Assembly: GCA_003241055.1 (NCBI GenBank)
Contig: QFOD01000001.1
Location: 248,001-312,000, forward strand
DNA length: 64,000 nt
Direction: 5' to 3'
Origin: Roseateles depolymerans
GTDB lineage: Bacteria; Pseudomonadota; Gammaproteobacteria; Burkholderiales; Burkholderiaceae_C
Numbering within the stretch: the first letter of the stretch is position 1; each line of letters starts with the position of its first letter. A program made the translations under genes and the position numbers. Of this stretch, positions 1-6,974 are shown piece by piece. Under the pieces are notes generated by a model. The model ran no database searches, was not told the DNA's origin, and saw only the letters and a list, made by a program, of their open reading frames with translations.

Positions 1-7
1 GGCCGGC

Positions 8-259
8 TCAGACGGTCTTGCCCTTGAGCAACCGTGCCTGTTCGCTCGGGCTGTAGTTGTTGAACAGGCCCTGGGCGTGGGCGGCGCGTCGGTTGGACAG
101 GCGGACGGCTTCTATCCTGCCGGCTGGAGCCAGGCGCGACACCAGCAGCTTGGTGACCATCGCGCTGCCGCAGTTTGGGCAGGTGGGGGTGTCGCCCTGA
201 CGGACGAGTCGTTCGAACTCGGCCTGGCAGGCCTCGCATCGGAAATCGAACAGCGGCAT
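8..259 (-). CDS. FmdB-type zinc ribbon protein
   Basis: A small 83-residue protein of the FmdB/CxxC regulatory-protein family. Two CxxC pairs (Cys8/Cys11 and Cys27/Cys30) form the expected zinc ribbon, and the N-terminus MPLFDFRC is typical of the family. The ATG at 259 is chosen because the ribbon begins directly after it and a GGAG lies about 9 bases upstream; a longer frame to 337 adds only unrelated residues. It lies 74 bases downstream of a ferritin-like gene on the same strand, so co-transcription with that gene is likely. Members are often described as putative regulators, but the molecular role is not established and nothing here settles it. Confidence 0.85.
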   Translation of the reverse strand: MPLFDFRCEACQAEFERLVRQGDTPTCPNCGSAMVTKLLVSRLAPAGRIEAVRLSNRRAAHAQGLFNNYSPSEQARLLKGKTV

Positions 260-333
260 GAGGGGCTCCTGCGGATGTTGGTGCCGCCCGGCGGCGGGCA
301 GTGGGTGCAAAGTCGACAAACCGACCCGTGGGA

Positions 334-813
334 TCAACTCGCCTGCGGCATGGGCAGCCCGCTGCGATGGCGTTCCAGCCAGCGCTGCAGTTCGGCCACG
401 TGCTGCGCCTCCTCCTCGGCGAACTCCTGCGCGAAGCGGCGTACCTCCGGGTCGTTGGTCGCCTGCCGGATGCCCTCATAGAAAGCCAGCCCGGCGGATT
501 CGGCCTCGAGGGCAACCTCCAGCGCCTGCTCGCGGCCGATGAAGGGGTCGGCAGCCCAGATGGCTGCCGTTTCCGGGCTCTCGATGTCGGGCCATTGGTA
601 GGCGTTCTCGGCCAACTCGGGAATGTCCCGGAAGCCGGCGCGTGCCTGGGCGTCCGCCAGGTGCATGCGCGAGAACGCGGCCAGCCGCTTGAACAGCTGG
701 CCGGCTTCCACGTTGCCGTTGGTCTGCATCGCGTCGGCCAGTTGCTCGAAGCGGCGCGCGGCTTCCTGCTCCAGGCGGATGGAATGGGCCAGAAAGACTT
801 CTACGGAGTCCAT
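334..813 (-). CDS. Ferritin-like (rubrerythrin-type) protein, stand-alone
   Basis: A 159-residue four-helix ferritin-like protein, probably a di-iron carboxylate protein. The last helix carries an ExxH motif (E-A-Q-H, about residue 140); the second helix reads S-R-M-H where rubrerythrins usually have ExxH. It aligns by eye along its whole length with the C-terminal half of the divergent gene at 1018-1920, including the shared L-F-x-x-L-A-x-[FY]-S-R-x-H stretch, so the two are paralogues. The ATG at 813 is used because the homology begins there; the reading frame stays open upstream without recognisable sequence. Its position beside nif genes and an FNR-type palindrome at 925-938 suggests a role in oxygen or peroxide handling, which is inference. 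Confidence 0.8.
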   Translation of the reverse strand: MDSVEVFLAHSIRLEQEAARRFEQLADAMQTNGNVEAGQLFKRLAAFSRMHLADAQARAGFRDIPELAENAYQWPDIESPETAAIWAADPFIGREQALEVALEAESAGLAFYEGIRQATNDPEVRRFAQEFAEEEAQHVAELQRWLERHRSGLPMPQAS

Positions 814-924
814 GTTGCGTCCTCGATCAAGCAGGAAGGAAAGCGTCACGCCATGGTCGGCGGGTGCGCCCAGCCCTGAACACAAGCACGCATCGGGCCT
901 GCCGCGCGGCTTCAGGCGGCGCGC

Positions 925-938
925 TTGACCTGCGTCAA
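925..938. promoter_or_regulatory. FNR/ANR-type box between divergent ferritin-like genes
   Basis: TTGAC-CTGC-GTCAA is a perfect palindrome matching the FNR-type consensus TTGAY-N4-RTCAA, and the symmetry extends one GC pair further on each side. It lies between the stand-alone ferritin-like gene (start 813, minus) and the FeSII-ferritin fusion (start 1018, plus), so it could serve either or both. No convincing -10 hexamer was found at the ideal distance in either direction, so the target promoter is undecided. An fnr gene occurs in this window at 44950-45681. Confidence 0.65.
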
Positions 939-962
939 GCCTGCGGCGATGCCGGCCCGGGC

Positions 963-978
963 GGGCATGTGTCTTGCG
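963..978 (+). promoter_or_regulatory. Possible sigma-54 promoter of the FeSII fusion gene
   Basis: The sequence GGGCATGTGTCTTGCG has the GG-N10-GC core of a -24/-12 promoter with an intact TTGC at -12; the -24 half (GGGCAT) deviates from TGGCAC. It sits 39 bases before the ATG at 1018, which suits a sigma-54 start. Regulation with nif genes would make biological sense, but no clear NifA upstream site was seen, so this is tentative. Confidence 0.4.
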
Positions 979-1017
979 CTTGTGGGCCCGCCACCCAAAC
1001 CAGCTGAGGAGTTCACC

Positions 1018-1920
1018 ATGGCCAATGTCACCTTTTCTTCGCCACTGATGCCGCGCGACATCACGGTGTATGCGGTTGCCGGCGAACGCGGCACGCTGCT
1101 CGCGCTCGCCAAGGCCAATCACATCCCGATTCCTTTTGACTGCGGGGACGGCGAGTGCGGCTCCTGTCTTGTGGAGGTCAGGCATTACGTGTCGGGCGTG
1201 CGCTACGGCATTGCGCTGACCGAAAAGGAGAAGGAGATGCTTCGCCAGTTGGGCAAGATCACCCACGAGGAAATCATGGACGCCGAGGTCAACGACATGC
1301 CGCCGCGTCACCGGCTCGCCTGCCAGTGCTTTGTCCGGAATGAAGACATCGAGGTGCGGTTTGAAGGTGATGTGACGCAGCCGGTCAAGGGGCCGGCGCT
1401 GTCGCTGGCTGCTGCGATCTACAAGGGCGGTGTCGGCATCCGCACGCTGGACCAATTCCTGTCCTATGCCGTCAAGGTCGAGGAGGACGCCGCGCTGCAT
1501 TTCGAGGGCCTGGCTGCGGCGATGAAGCAGGCAGGCAATGCCGACGTGGGGGCACTCTTCGAACAGCTGGCGGGCTATTCGCGGTTGCACCTGGAGGAAG
1601 CCCGCGCCAAGTGCGAGAAGTACGACGCCGACGTGACGCTGCCGGCCAGCACGGCCTGGCCCGAGAACGCGACACCCGAGCGCACATCGCTGTGGGAGGG
1701 CGATCCCGGCCTCAAGCGGCTGGATGCGCTGAAGGCCGCGTTGCAGGGCGAGCGGCGTGGCTACGAGTTCTATTACGCGATCGCCAACACCGCCAAGGAC
1801 GCGGCGGTGCGCAGCGTTGCGAGCGAGTTCGTGCGGGAGGAGATCGAGCATGTGAACAAGCTCAAGCAGTGGATCGAGACGGAGGAGGCCAGGCAGCGTG
1901 GTCTCGCCACGCCGGCCTGA
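1018..1920 (+). CDS. Shethna-type (FeSII) 2Fe-2S ferredoxin fused to a ferritin-like domain
   Basis: A 300-residue two-domain protein. Residues 1-120 closely resemble the Azotobacter FeSII Shethna protein: an N-terminal SSPLMP, the ligand set Cys42/Cys47/Cys50 in C-x4-C-x2-C and Cys102 in RLAC, and the characteristic loop ending in the PP-x-x-RLACQ block. In Azotobacter FeSII binds oxidised nitrogenase and protects it from oxygen. Residues about 141-290 form a ferritin-like helical domain with a C-terminal ExxH (E-I-E-H) and an S-R-L-H motif in the second helix, paralogous to the divergent gene at 334-813. ATG 1018 is preceded by GAGGAG and starts exactly where FeSII homology starts. FeSII proteins are normally single-domain, so the fused di-iron-type domain is unusual; coupling of oxygen or peroxide removal to nitrogenase protection is inference. 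Confidence 0.88.
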   Translation: MANVTFSSPLMPRDITVYAVAGERGTLLALAKANHIPIPFDCGDGECGSCLVEVRHYVSGVRYGIALTEKEKEMLRQLGKITHEEIMDAEVNDMPPRHRLACQCFVRNEDIEVRFEGDVTQPVKGPALSLAAAIYKGGVGIRTLDQFLSYAVKVEEDAALHFEGLAAAMKQAGNADVGALFEQLAGYSRLHLEEARAKCEKYDADVTLPASTAWPENATPERTSLWEGDPGLKRLDALKAALQGERRGYEFYYAIANTAKDAAVRSVASEFVREEIEHVNKLKQWIETEEARQRGLATPA

Positions 1921-2150
1921 GTGCTGCGGCCGGTCGGGGGCTGTCGCGCGGCTCAGGCCTCGCGCGGCAGTCCTCCAGGGGGCGTTGTGCGCTCAGGCCC
2001 TGGCCGGCTGCGCACGTGAGGCGCGTGACCGGCCTGGCGCCGGGCCGGCTTCTGGCGGGCGTTGCCGCCTCAGCCGGGGTTCTCGAAGAACAGCAGATGG
2101 GTCATCGCTTCTCCGGGGCAACAGCGCTTGGCCTGCGTTGAATCGCGGCG

Positions 2151-2504
2151 TCAGGGGCGGAAGTCGAACAGCGCGGGGTCGTCGCGCCGGTACACGCGCA
2201 GCCAGGTCAGCGTGGGCGGCACCAGGCCGCGAGCGGCATCCCAGCTGAGCTCGTCGGCGTCGAGCGTGGGTGAAGCCAGGCCATGCTGAATGGCCTGCCA
2301 GCTGTTCCAGTCGATCTCCGGCAGTGCCTGGCGTGTCGCGCAGGGCAGGGCCATCAGGGTGTCGGCCATCAGGCTCAGCAGCCGGCGTACCTCCTGGCGG
2401 GTCAGCCGCGAGCGCTGGAACTCGTCGGCCTCCACCCCCTCGATGAGCACCAGCACGCCTTCGCCGGCTTCCTGGATGACCTTGAGCATGGCGGCCTGCA
2501 GCAT
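2151..2504 (-). CDS. Unrecognised protein at the end of the nif gene row
   Basis: A 117-residue soluble protein without signal peptide, membrane segment or metal motif that I can recognise. The frame follows the ferredoxin-like gene (stop at 2516) after 11 bases, with a GAGG just before the ATG, so it is almost certainly the last gene of the nif operon. The middle is leucine- and methionine-rich (LLSLMADTLMALPC) and the C-terminus is tryptophan-rich, suggesting a small helical protein. Function unknown; the only evidence for a role in nitrogen fixation is position. Confidence 0.7.
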   Translation of the reverse strand: MLQAAMLKVIQEAGEGVLVLIEGVEADEFQRSRLTRQEVRRLLSLMADTLMALPCATRQALPEIDWNSWQAIQHGLASPTLDADELSWDAARGLVPPTLTWLRVYRRDDPALFDFRP

Positions 2505-2515
2505 GGCCTCAGGCC

Positions 2516-2860
2516 TCAGACCCTGGGCAGGACGACCAGCCGCTCGACGAGCTGCCCGCCCCTGAAATGGCGGTCCACGATCTCGTCGACGTCGGCCTCG
2601 TTGCGTGGCGCGTACCAGACGCCCTGCGGGTACACCACCATCAGCGGGCCGGCCTGGCAGAAGCCCATGCAGCCGGTCATCGTCACGGCCACGCCGGGCA
2701 GACGCTCGCGGTCGACGCGCATCTGCAGCCGCTCCACCAGCGCCTTCGCACCGCGCTCGGCGCAGGAGCCGCGCGGGTGGCCCGGTGGGCGAGCCTGCAT
2801 GCAGCCGAAGGCATGGACCTGGAAGACCAGCGGCAGATCGGGCGTGTCCGTGTCGGGCAT
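2516..2860 (-). CDS. Thioredoxin-like [2Fe-2S] ferredoxin
   Basis: A 114-residue protein of the thioredoxin-fold [2Fe-2S] ferredoxin family. Four cysteines at 20, 33, 64 and 68 (pattern C-x12-C-x30-C-x3-C, with TGCMGFCQAGP) are the expected cluster ligands, and the VVYPQGVWY strand is typical. ATG 2860 is preferred over an upstream frame extension because the family fold begins there. It lies 11 bases downstream of nifQ. Relatives occur in nif clusters as electron carriers, but the partner is not defined by the sequence. Confidence 0.85.
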   Translation of the reverse strand: MPDTDTPDLPLVFQVHAFGCMQARPPGHPRGSCAERGAKALVERLQMRVDRERLPGVAVTMTGCMGFCQAGPLMVVYPQGVWYAPRNEADVDEIVDRHFRGGQLVERLVVLPRV

Positions 2861-2871
2861 GGGGCGTTTGT

Positions 2872-3333
2872 TCAGGAGAGTTCCGGGCTGAAGCACTGGG
2901 CGTGGTCCGTGCAGACGGCGCAGCTCGGCGACTTGCAGATGAGGATGGCCTCGCGCTCGCAGAGCAGCCGGTAGAAGAACTTCTTCCACTTCATCGGCGG
3001 CTGATTGCGGGCGGCCAAGCGTGGAAAGTGCCGCTCGATCAATGCCGTCAGCTCGGCGCGTGACCCGAGTTGCAGGTCTTGCCAGAGGTGGTTGTCGCCC
3101 AGGCAGGCAAGGGCGATGACCTCGGCCACCGCCTCGGTGCGGGCAGCGTCCGGGCCGGGGGCGGCGTGGGCGAGCAGCAGTTCGCGCACATCGTCCACCT
3201 CGTCGCCCCGCTGCGCCTGGCGCTGCAGCGCCAGCGCCGTCGGTTCGGGCAGCCCGTGCGTATCGCGGCGGGCCAGGTGTCGTTCCCCAGCAGGCCCGCG
3301 TTGGGCGGGCACTAAGCAGGCGGGCGGCCTCAT
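2872..3333 (-). CDS. nifQ: NifQ, molybdenum donor for FeMo-cofactor synthesis
   Basis: NifQ carries a Mo-Fe-S cluster and delivers molybdenum to the NifEN/NifH complex. The signature C-x4-C-x2-C-x5-C lies at the extreme C-terminus (CKSPSCAVCTDHAQC), preceded by the conserved CLGDNHLWQDL and MKWKKFFYRLLCERE blocks. At 153 residues it is slightly short, missing part of the variable N-terminus often seen in the family. The start at 3333 follows the stop of fdxB by one base, indicating tight translational coupling. Confidence 0.93.
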   Translation of the reverse strand: MRPPACLVPAQRGPAGERHLARRDTHGLPEPTALALQRQAQRGDEVDDVRELLLAHAAPGPDAARTEAVAEVIALACLGDNHLWQDLQLGSRAELTALIERHFPRLAARNQPPMKWKKFFYRLLCEREAILICKSPSCAVCTDHAQCFSPELS

Positions 3334-3334
3334 G

Positions 3335-3640
3335 TCATGCCGCCAGCGCCGCGTGCGTGTAGCACTTCTTCGGGCAGATCTTGGCGCAGGCCGTGCAGCC
3401 GATGCAGAGCTCGCCGTGGGCGATGGTCATGACCTTCTTTTCGTATTCCTCGTCGTCATCGTCGTCCAGCGAGACCTGCACACGCTCGCCGTCCTCGTCG
3501 AGGCCGACCATCTCCAGCACACCGCGCGGGCAGACCTTGAAGCAGCGACCGCAGCCGATGCAGGTAGCCTCGTTGATGTGCTGGACGAACTGAGGTTCCC
3601 AGACTTCGCCGCTGGGCAGCGTGACGGTGAAGCTGCTCAT
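3335..3640 (-). CDS. fdxB: nif-specific 2[4Fe-4S] ferredoxin III
   Basis: A 101-residue ferredoxin with two C-x2-C-x2-C-x3-C motifs, at Cys27-Cys37 and Cys79-Cys89, separated by an unusually acidic spacer (a run of Asp/Glu at residues 59-67). This arrangement matches FdxB/ferredoxin III of nif clusters, which supplies electrons to nitrogenase or cofactor assembly. It sits between a CCE_0567-type gene and nifQ in a compact row of same-strand genes. Confidence 0.92.
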   Translation of the reverse strand: MSSFTVTLPSGEVWEPQFVQHINEATCIGCGRCFKVCPRGVLEMVGLDEDGERVQVSLDDDDDEEYEKKVMTIAHGELCIGCTACAKICPKKCYTHAALAA

Positions 3641-3653
3641 CTCGCGCTCCTTC

Positions 3654-3854
3654 TCAGGCCGCCTGCGCGTCGGCCAGTTGCTTGCGCACGGCCATCAGGG
3701 CCGCGTGGGCATCGTGTGCGGCCTGTGCGACCTCCAGGATGCGCTCCCAGTTCGTCGGCAGCTCCTCGGAGAGGTCGTGCAGATCCATCTTGGCCTGGGT
3801 GGCTCGGGCGTTGGCCTTCTTGGCCTCGGCCTTCAGGGTGTCGACGTCAGCCAT
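3654..3854 (-). CDS. CCE_0567-family small nif cluster protein
   Basis: A 66-residue, alanine-rich, mostly helical protein. Its layout (two helices: MADVDTLKAEAKKANARAT, then a long helix through QKMDL and WERILEVAQAA) matches the small CCE_0567/DUF683-type proteins found beside nifX and fdxB. Structures of relatives show a helical hairpin that can bind metal; the role in nitrogen fixation is not established. The ATG at 3854 overlaps the end of the preceding gene by 8 bases. Confidence 0.85.
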   Translation of the reverse strand: MADVDTLKAEAKKANARATQAKMDLHDLSEELPTNWERILEVAQAAHDAHAALMAVRKQLADAQAA

Positions 3855-4326
3855 AGGTGGCCACCTCGCGGTAGTTGTTGACCATCTGCACACCCTCCGT
3901 CACCAGCTTGTTGCCGGCCTCCGCCAGCTTGGCCAGGCTGGCGTAGCCGAAGCGGTGCACGTCGCGCAGGTAGCGGTTGACGACGATGAGCCGCCCGGTG
4001 GTCAGCACCGCGCGGCCGAAGCCCTCGTGGCTCATCTTCATCATGGGGCTGACCATGCAGCCGGTGGCGCGCTCGATGCACAGGCCGATGGCGTTGTGGA
4101 ACAGGTCCAGCCGCCACAGCGTCTCGGGGTCGGGGTCGCCCATCATCGGCAGCGCCTTGCGCTGCTCGGCGCTCAGGATGAACGGCGCCAGCAACGTGGC
4201 GTCGCTCTTGCCCTCCCAGGTGCCGTGCGTGTCCTGGGCGCGAATCTGCTTGATCAGCTCGCGGATGAAGCCGTCCTGCAGCAGGGCGTCGTCGCTGGGC
4301 GCTTCCACGGTGGCGGTGTCCGTCAT
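3847..4326 (-). CDS. NifX-associated nitrogen fixation protein (DUF269)
   Basis: A 159-residue member of the DUF269/NifX-associated family. The conserved run FIRELIKQIRAQDTHG, the SDATLLAPFI and the C-terminal GRLIVVNRYLRDVHRFGY are characteristic. The family always lies next to nifX; an accessory role in FeMo-cofactor trafficking is presumed. The ATG at 4326 overlaps the nifX stop (ATGA), so translation is coupled. Confidence 0.92.
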   Translation of the reverse strand: MTDTATVEAPSDDALLQDGFIRELIKQIRAQDTHGTWEGKSDATLLAPFILSAEQRKALPMMGDPDPETLWRLDLFHNAIGLCIERATGCMVSPMMKMSHEGFGRAVLTTGRLIVVNRYLRDVHRFGYASLAKLAEAGNKLVTEGVQMVNNYREVATYG

Positions 4327-4739
4327 GCCTTCACCTCTTCGCTGTCGTCCTCGAATTCGCCGGCGCGCTCCTGGCCCTTCATCAGCGCCTTGCGCAGCCA
4401 GGGGGGCGGGGTGCCCTTGAGCACGTCCTGCATCTTGTCCAGCAGCTCGGTGATGGACTCCGGCTGCGCCACCTTGATCGGGTGGATCTTGTGGGCCACC
4501 ACGCGCGCCGCCGCGCTGCCGCCGATGGCGGCCACGTAGACGATGGCGCAATCCGCGATGGCGGCGAGCTTGGGCGCGAGCTTGTCCTCGTTGCCGTCCT
4601 CGGCCAGGTCCTCGCCGAACGGAAAGGTCTGCACATGCTGGTGGCCGGCGGCATCGAGCTCGTAGACGGCCAGGAACTTGGCCCAGCCGAAATGCGCATC
4701 CACGCGCTGCTGGTCCTGGGTGGCGAAGGCGATCTTCAT
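4323..4739 (-). CDS. nifX: NifX, FeMo-cofactor carrier/assembly protein
   Basis: A 138-residue protein of the NifX/NafY/NifB-C-terminal domain fold, which binds FeMo-cofactor precursors (NifB-co, VK-cluster) in transit between NifB and NifEN. The N-terminus KIAFATQDQQRVDAHFGWA, with the D-x-H-F-G metal-cluster motif, and the later VYVAAIGGSAAARVV are diagnostic. The acidic tail after residue 120 is common. It follows the nifN-containing chimera after 27 bases on the same strand. Confidence 0.95.
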   Translation of the reverse strand: MKIAFATQDQQRVDAHFGWAKFLAVYELDAAGHQHVQTFPFGEDLAEDGNEDKLAPKLAAIADCAIVYVAAIGGSAAARVVAHKIHPIKVAQPESITELLDKMQDVLKGTPPPWLRKALMKGQERAGEFEDDSEEVKA

Positions 4740-4766
4740 GGGGAGCCTTTCTTCAAGCGGGTCCGG

Positions 4767-6506
4767 TCAAGGGGTCTCGGTGAGCGCGGCGGTCACCGGC
4801 TCGCGGCGGGGCAGGCGCGGGATGTCGGCGCTGACATGGGCCACTTCGGGCAGCCCCTGGGCGGCGGCCAGTGCCGCCGGCGGCAGCGGCCAGTCCTCGG
4901 GGCCGTGGTGCGTGATCTGTTCGATGAACACATTGCCCACCTCGTAGACCAGCCGCCGCGTGCCGCGATAGCCGACGTGGCAGATGTGTGCGTTGCCGAT
5001 GCGGTCGAAGATGGGAAAGCCCAGACGGAACAGCGGCAGCCCCAGGCGCTCGGCGGCCTGGCGGCCGTGCGAGTGCGTCATCAGCAGGTCGCAGCCGGCC
5101 GCGCGCGCGGCCTGCTCGAAGTCCTCCAGGTCACCGATGAGCACGCGCTCGACAGGCAGGCGCTCCAGCACGGGCGAGGGCGTGGTGGTGATGCACACGG
5201 GCAGCTCCGCGCCCATCTCCAGCAGCAGGTTGCCCACGGCGAACAGCAGGTCGGGCTCGGCGCCCAGCGCCACCTGCTTGCCGCCGAAATGGAAGTGGCC
5301 GTCCAGCATGGCGTCCACCAGCTGGCTGCGCTGGCGGCGCAGCCGCTGCGGCACGGGCCGACCGGAGAGCTGACTGAGTGTCTGCACGAAGCCGTCCACC
5401 GCCAGCAAGCCGGTCACGCGGTCGAAGACCGTGAACGGCACGCCGCAGCGCGCGTCCAGCGCCTGGGCGGCTGCGCGCATCTGCTCGCCGATGGCCAGCG
5501 TGTGGCCGGCGCCGCCCAGCGCGCGCAGCTCTGCCAGCGTGGTGCCGCCGAGCGTCGTGCCCAGCCAGTCGTCGGGAATGTGCCCATCGAGAGACCCCGA
5601 CAGGTCCGGCACGAAGGTGGGCTGCAGGCCAAAGGCCTCGATGAGCTCGCGCAGTTCCTCGATGTCGCCGGGGCTCAGGTGGCAGCCGGCCAGCACGTTG
5701 ACGCGCCGGCTGTCCTTGGGCGCGTCGCTCACCTCAGGCAGCTGGCTCACCAGCGCCTGGACCGCCTTGGCCCAGCCGTCCTGCAGCGCGCCGACATAGT
5801 CGGGCGTCGACACGTACACCACGGCGGTGTCGGCCAGCTCCGGGTGCTTCTGCTGCGCCAGGCGCACATAGGCCTCGACGTCGTCGCCCTTGGTTTCGGT
5901 GAGGCCCGTCGAGCACATCGCGATCAGCGCCGGCTTCGCGCGCGAGCGGATGTTGAGCAGCGCCTTCTCGACGTTGTCGTAGCCGCCCATGATGGTGGTG
6001 GCCTCGTTCATCGCCGTGGTCTGCAGCGGGATGGCCTCCTTGAAGTGGCGCACCAGCAGCACGAGGCCGAACGAGGTGCAGCCCTGGCTGCCGTGCATCA
6101 CCGGCATGCAGGAGGCCAGGCCCATGAAGGCGAAGCTCGCGCCCAGCGGCTGGCTCATCTTCAGCGGGTTGTCCAGCACCGCCTTATGCTCGGTCTTCAC
6201 GGTGATCAGGTGCCTGCCGCGGGACTGGTAGAACTGCGCTGCTCCCTTGATGGCCAGGTTGTTGGACTCCGTGGCGCCGGAGGTCCAGACGAGCTCACGG
6301 GCATCGGCGCCTATCAGCCGGGCGACCTGCTCCCTGGCGATCTCCACCGCCTCTTCGGCGGCCCAGCCGTAGGCGTGGCTGCGCGAGGCCGGGTTGCCGA
6401 AGTTCTCGTACAGATACGGCACCATCGCGTGCACGACGCGGGGATCCACCGGGGTGGTGGCGGCGTAGTCGAGATAGATCGGCTTGGCGTCGAGCTTGAG
6501 ACTCAT
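4767..6506 (-). CDS. nifN: In-frame chimera: N-terminal fragment of IscS/NifS cysteine desulfurase joined to NifN
   Basis: This 579-residue frame has two unrelated parts. Residues 1-112 are the start of an IscS-type cysteine desulfurase (YLDYAATTPVDPR, FGNPASRSHAYGW, TSGATESNNLAIKGAA, KTEHKAVLD), ending near residue 111 of about 404, so the PLP lysine and catalytic cysteine are absent. From residue 113 (NPLKMSQPLGA) onward it is a nearly complete NifN, including MHGSQGCTSF with the NifEN cluster cysteine, TTAMNEATTIMGG and PDLSGSLDGH, about 467 residues. NifN with NifE forms the scaffold on which FeMo-cofactor matures. NifN normally follows nifE; here the joint lies near base 6170. GGAG precedes ATG 6506 and a sigma-54-like promoter lies upstream. 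It may be a real deletion fusion or an assembly misjoin. Confidence 0.9.
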   Translation of the reverse strand: MSLKLDAKPIYLDYAATTPVDPRVVHAMVPYLYENFGNPASRSHAYGWAAEEAVEIAREQVARLIGADARELVWTSGATESNNLAIKGAAQFYQSRGRHLITVKTEHKAVLDNPLKMSQPLGASFAFMGLASCMPVMHGSQGCTSFGLVLLVRHFKEAIPLQTTAMNEATTIMGGYDNVEKALLNIRSRAKPALIAMCSTGLTETKGDDVEAYVRLAQQKHPELADTAVVYVSTPDYVGALQDGWAKAVQALVSQLPEVSDAPKDSRRVNVLAGCHLSPGDIEELRELIEAFGLQPTFVPDLSGSLDGHIPDDWLGTTLGGTTLAELRALGGAGHTLAIGEQMRAAAQALDARCGVPFTVFDRVTGLLAVDGFVQTLSQLSGRPVPQRLRRQRSQLVDAMLDGHFHFGGKQVALGAEPDLLFAVGNLLLEMGAELPVCITTTPSPVLERLPVERVLIGDLEDFEQAARAAGCDLLMTHSHGRQAAERLGLPLFRLGFPIFDRIGNAHICHVGYRGTRRLVYEVGNVFIEQITHHGPEDWPLPPAALAAAQGLPEVAHVSADIPRLPRREPVTAALTETP

Positions 6507-6550
6507 GCGCGGCTCCTGGTGGTCGAACGAGGGGCAGGTGCATGTAACTA

Positions 6551-6566
6551 CTCAAGGAGCGTGCCA
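6551..6566 (-). promoter_or_regulatory. Sigma-54-type promoter of the nif gene row
   Basis: Read on the minus strand, TGGCACG-CTCC-TTGAG matches the -24 element perfectly and the -12 element except for A in place of the usual C in TTGC. It lies 45 bases before the ATG of the chimera, giving a leader of about 35 bases. This is the expected promoter class for NifA-controlled nif operons and supports this as an authentic operon head. Confidence 0.65.
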
Positions 6567-6672
6567 AGTTGCCGCGGCTTGCGGTGCTTTGGGAAAAGCG
6601 CCGCTGCATCAAGGACTTGCGCCAGCGGGCATGAAGGCCCATCGCGTCGTCGCCGGCTGGCGCTGTCGTCTT

Positions 6673-6688
6673 TGTCGCAATCTCAACG
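6673..6688. promoter_or_regulatory. Possible NifA upstream activator site (imperfect)
   Basis: TGT-N10-ACG differs by one base from the NifA site TGT-N10-ACA. It is about 105-120 bases upstream of the sigma-54-type promoter at 6551-6566, the usual distance for NifA. One mismatch in a short degenerate motif makes chance occurrence quite possible. Confidence 0.3.
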
Positions 6689-6974
6689 TGGCTGGCCGTC
6701 GTGGCTGCCGCCATGGCAGGCAGCCGAACGGCGAGCGCAGCGCGTCGTCAGCGGGCATTCGACCTTGGTCGGGCGGGGTGTCCGGTCTTTGCGCCCGTCA
6801 GGGGCCGATCGGGTACGGCGCGGCCGCATCGTGAGTCGCGCGTCCGTGGACGCCTGCGTACGGCGCGAGTACACCCTGTGGCCACCGGGGTCTTGGCCGG
6901 ATGGAAGTCCTGCATAGGACTTTGGTGCCGCCCCAGGCGGAGCTGCCGAAATTTCTCTGCTCCCGGCTCAACTT

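Noticed and set aside
334..1851. 505-codon minus-strand frame running through the FeSII fusion gene
   Set aside because: Only its last 159 codons (334-813) have ferritin-like sequence; the rest is antisense to a clear gene.
1921..2150. Gap between FeSII fusion and the nif tail
   Set aside because: No supportable gene, repeat or terminator hairpin with T-run was seen; simply convergent intergenic DNA.
6484..6834. 116-codon frame in the nif-icd intergenic region
   Set aside because: Cys/Arg-rich, no conserved features, overlaps the sigma-54 promoter region and the start of the chimera.
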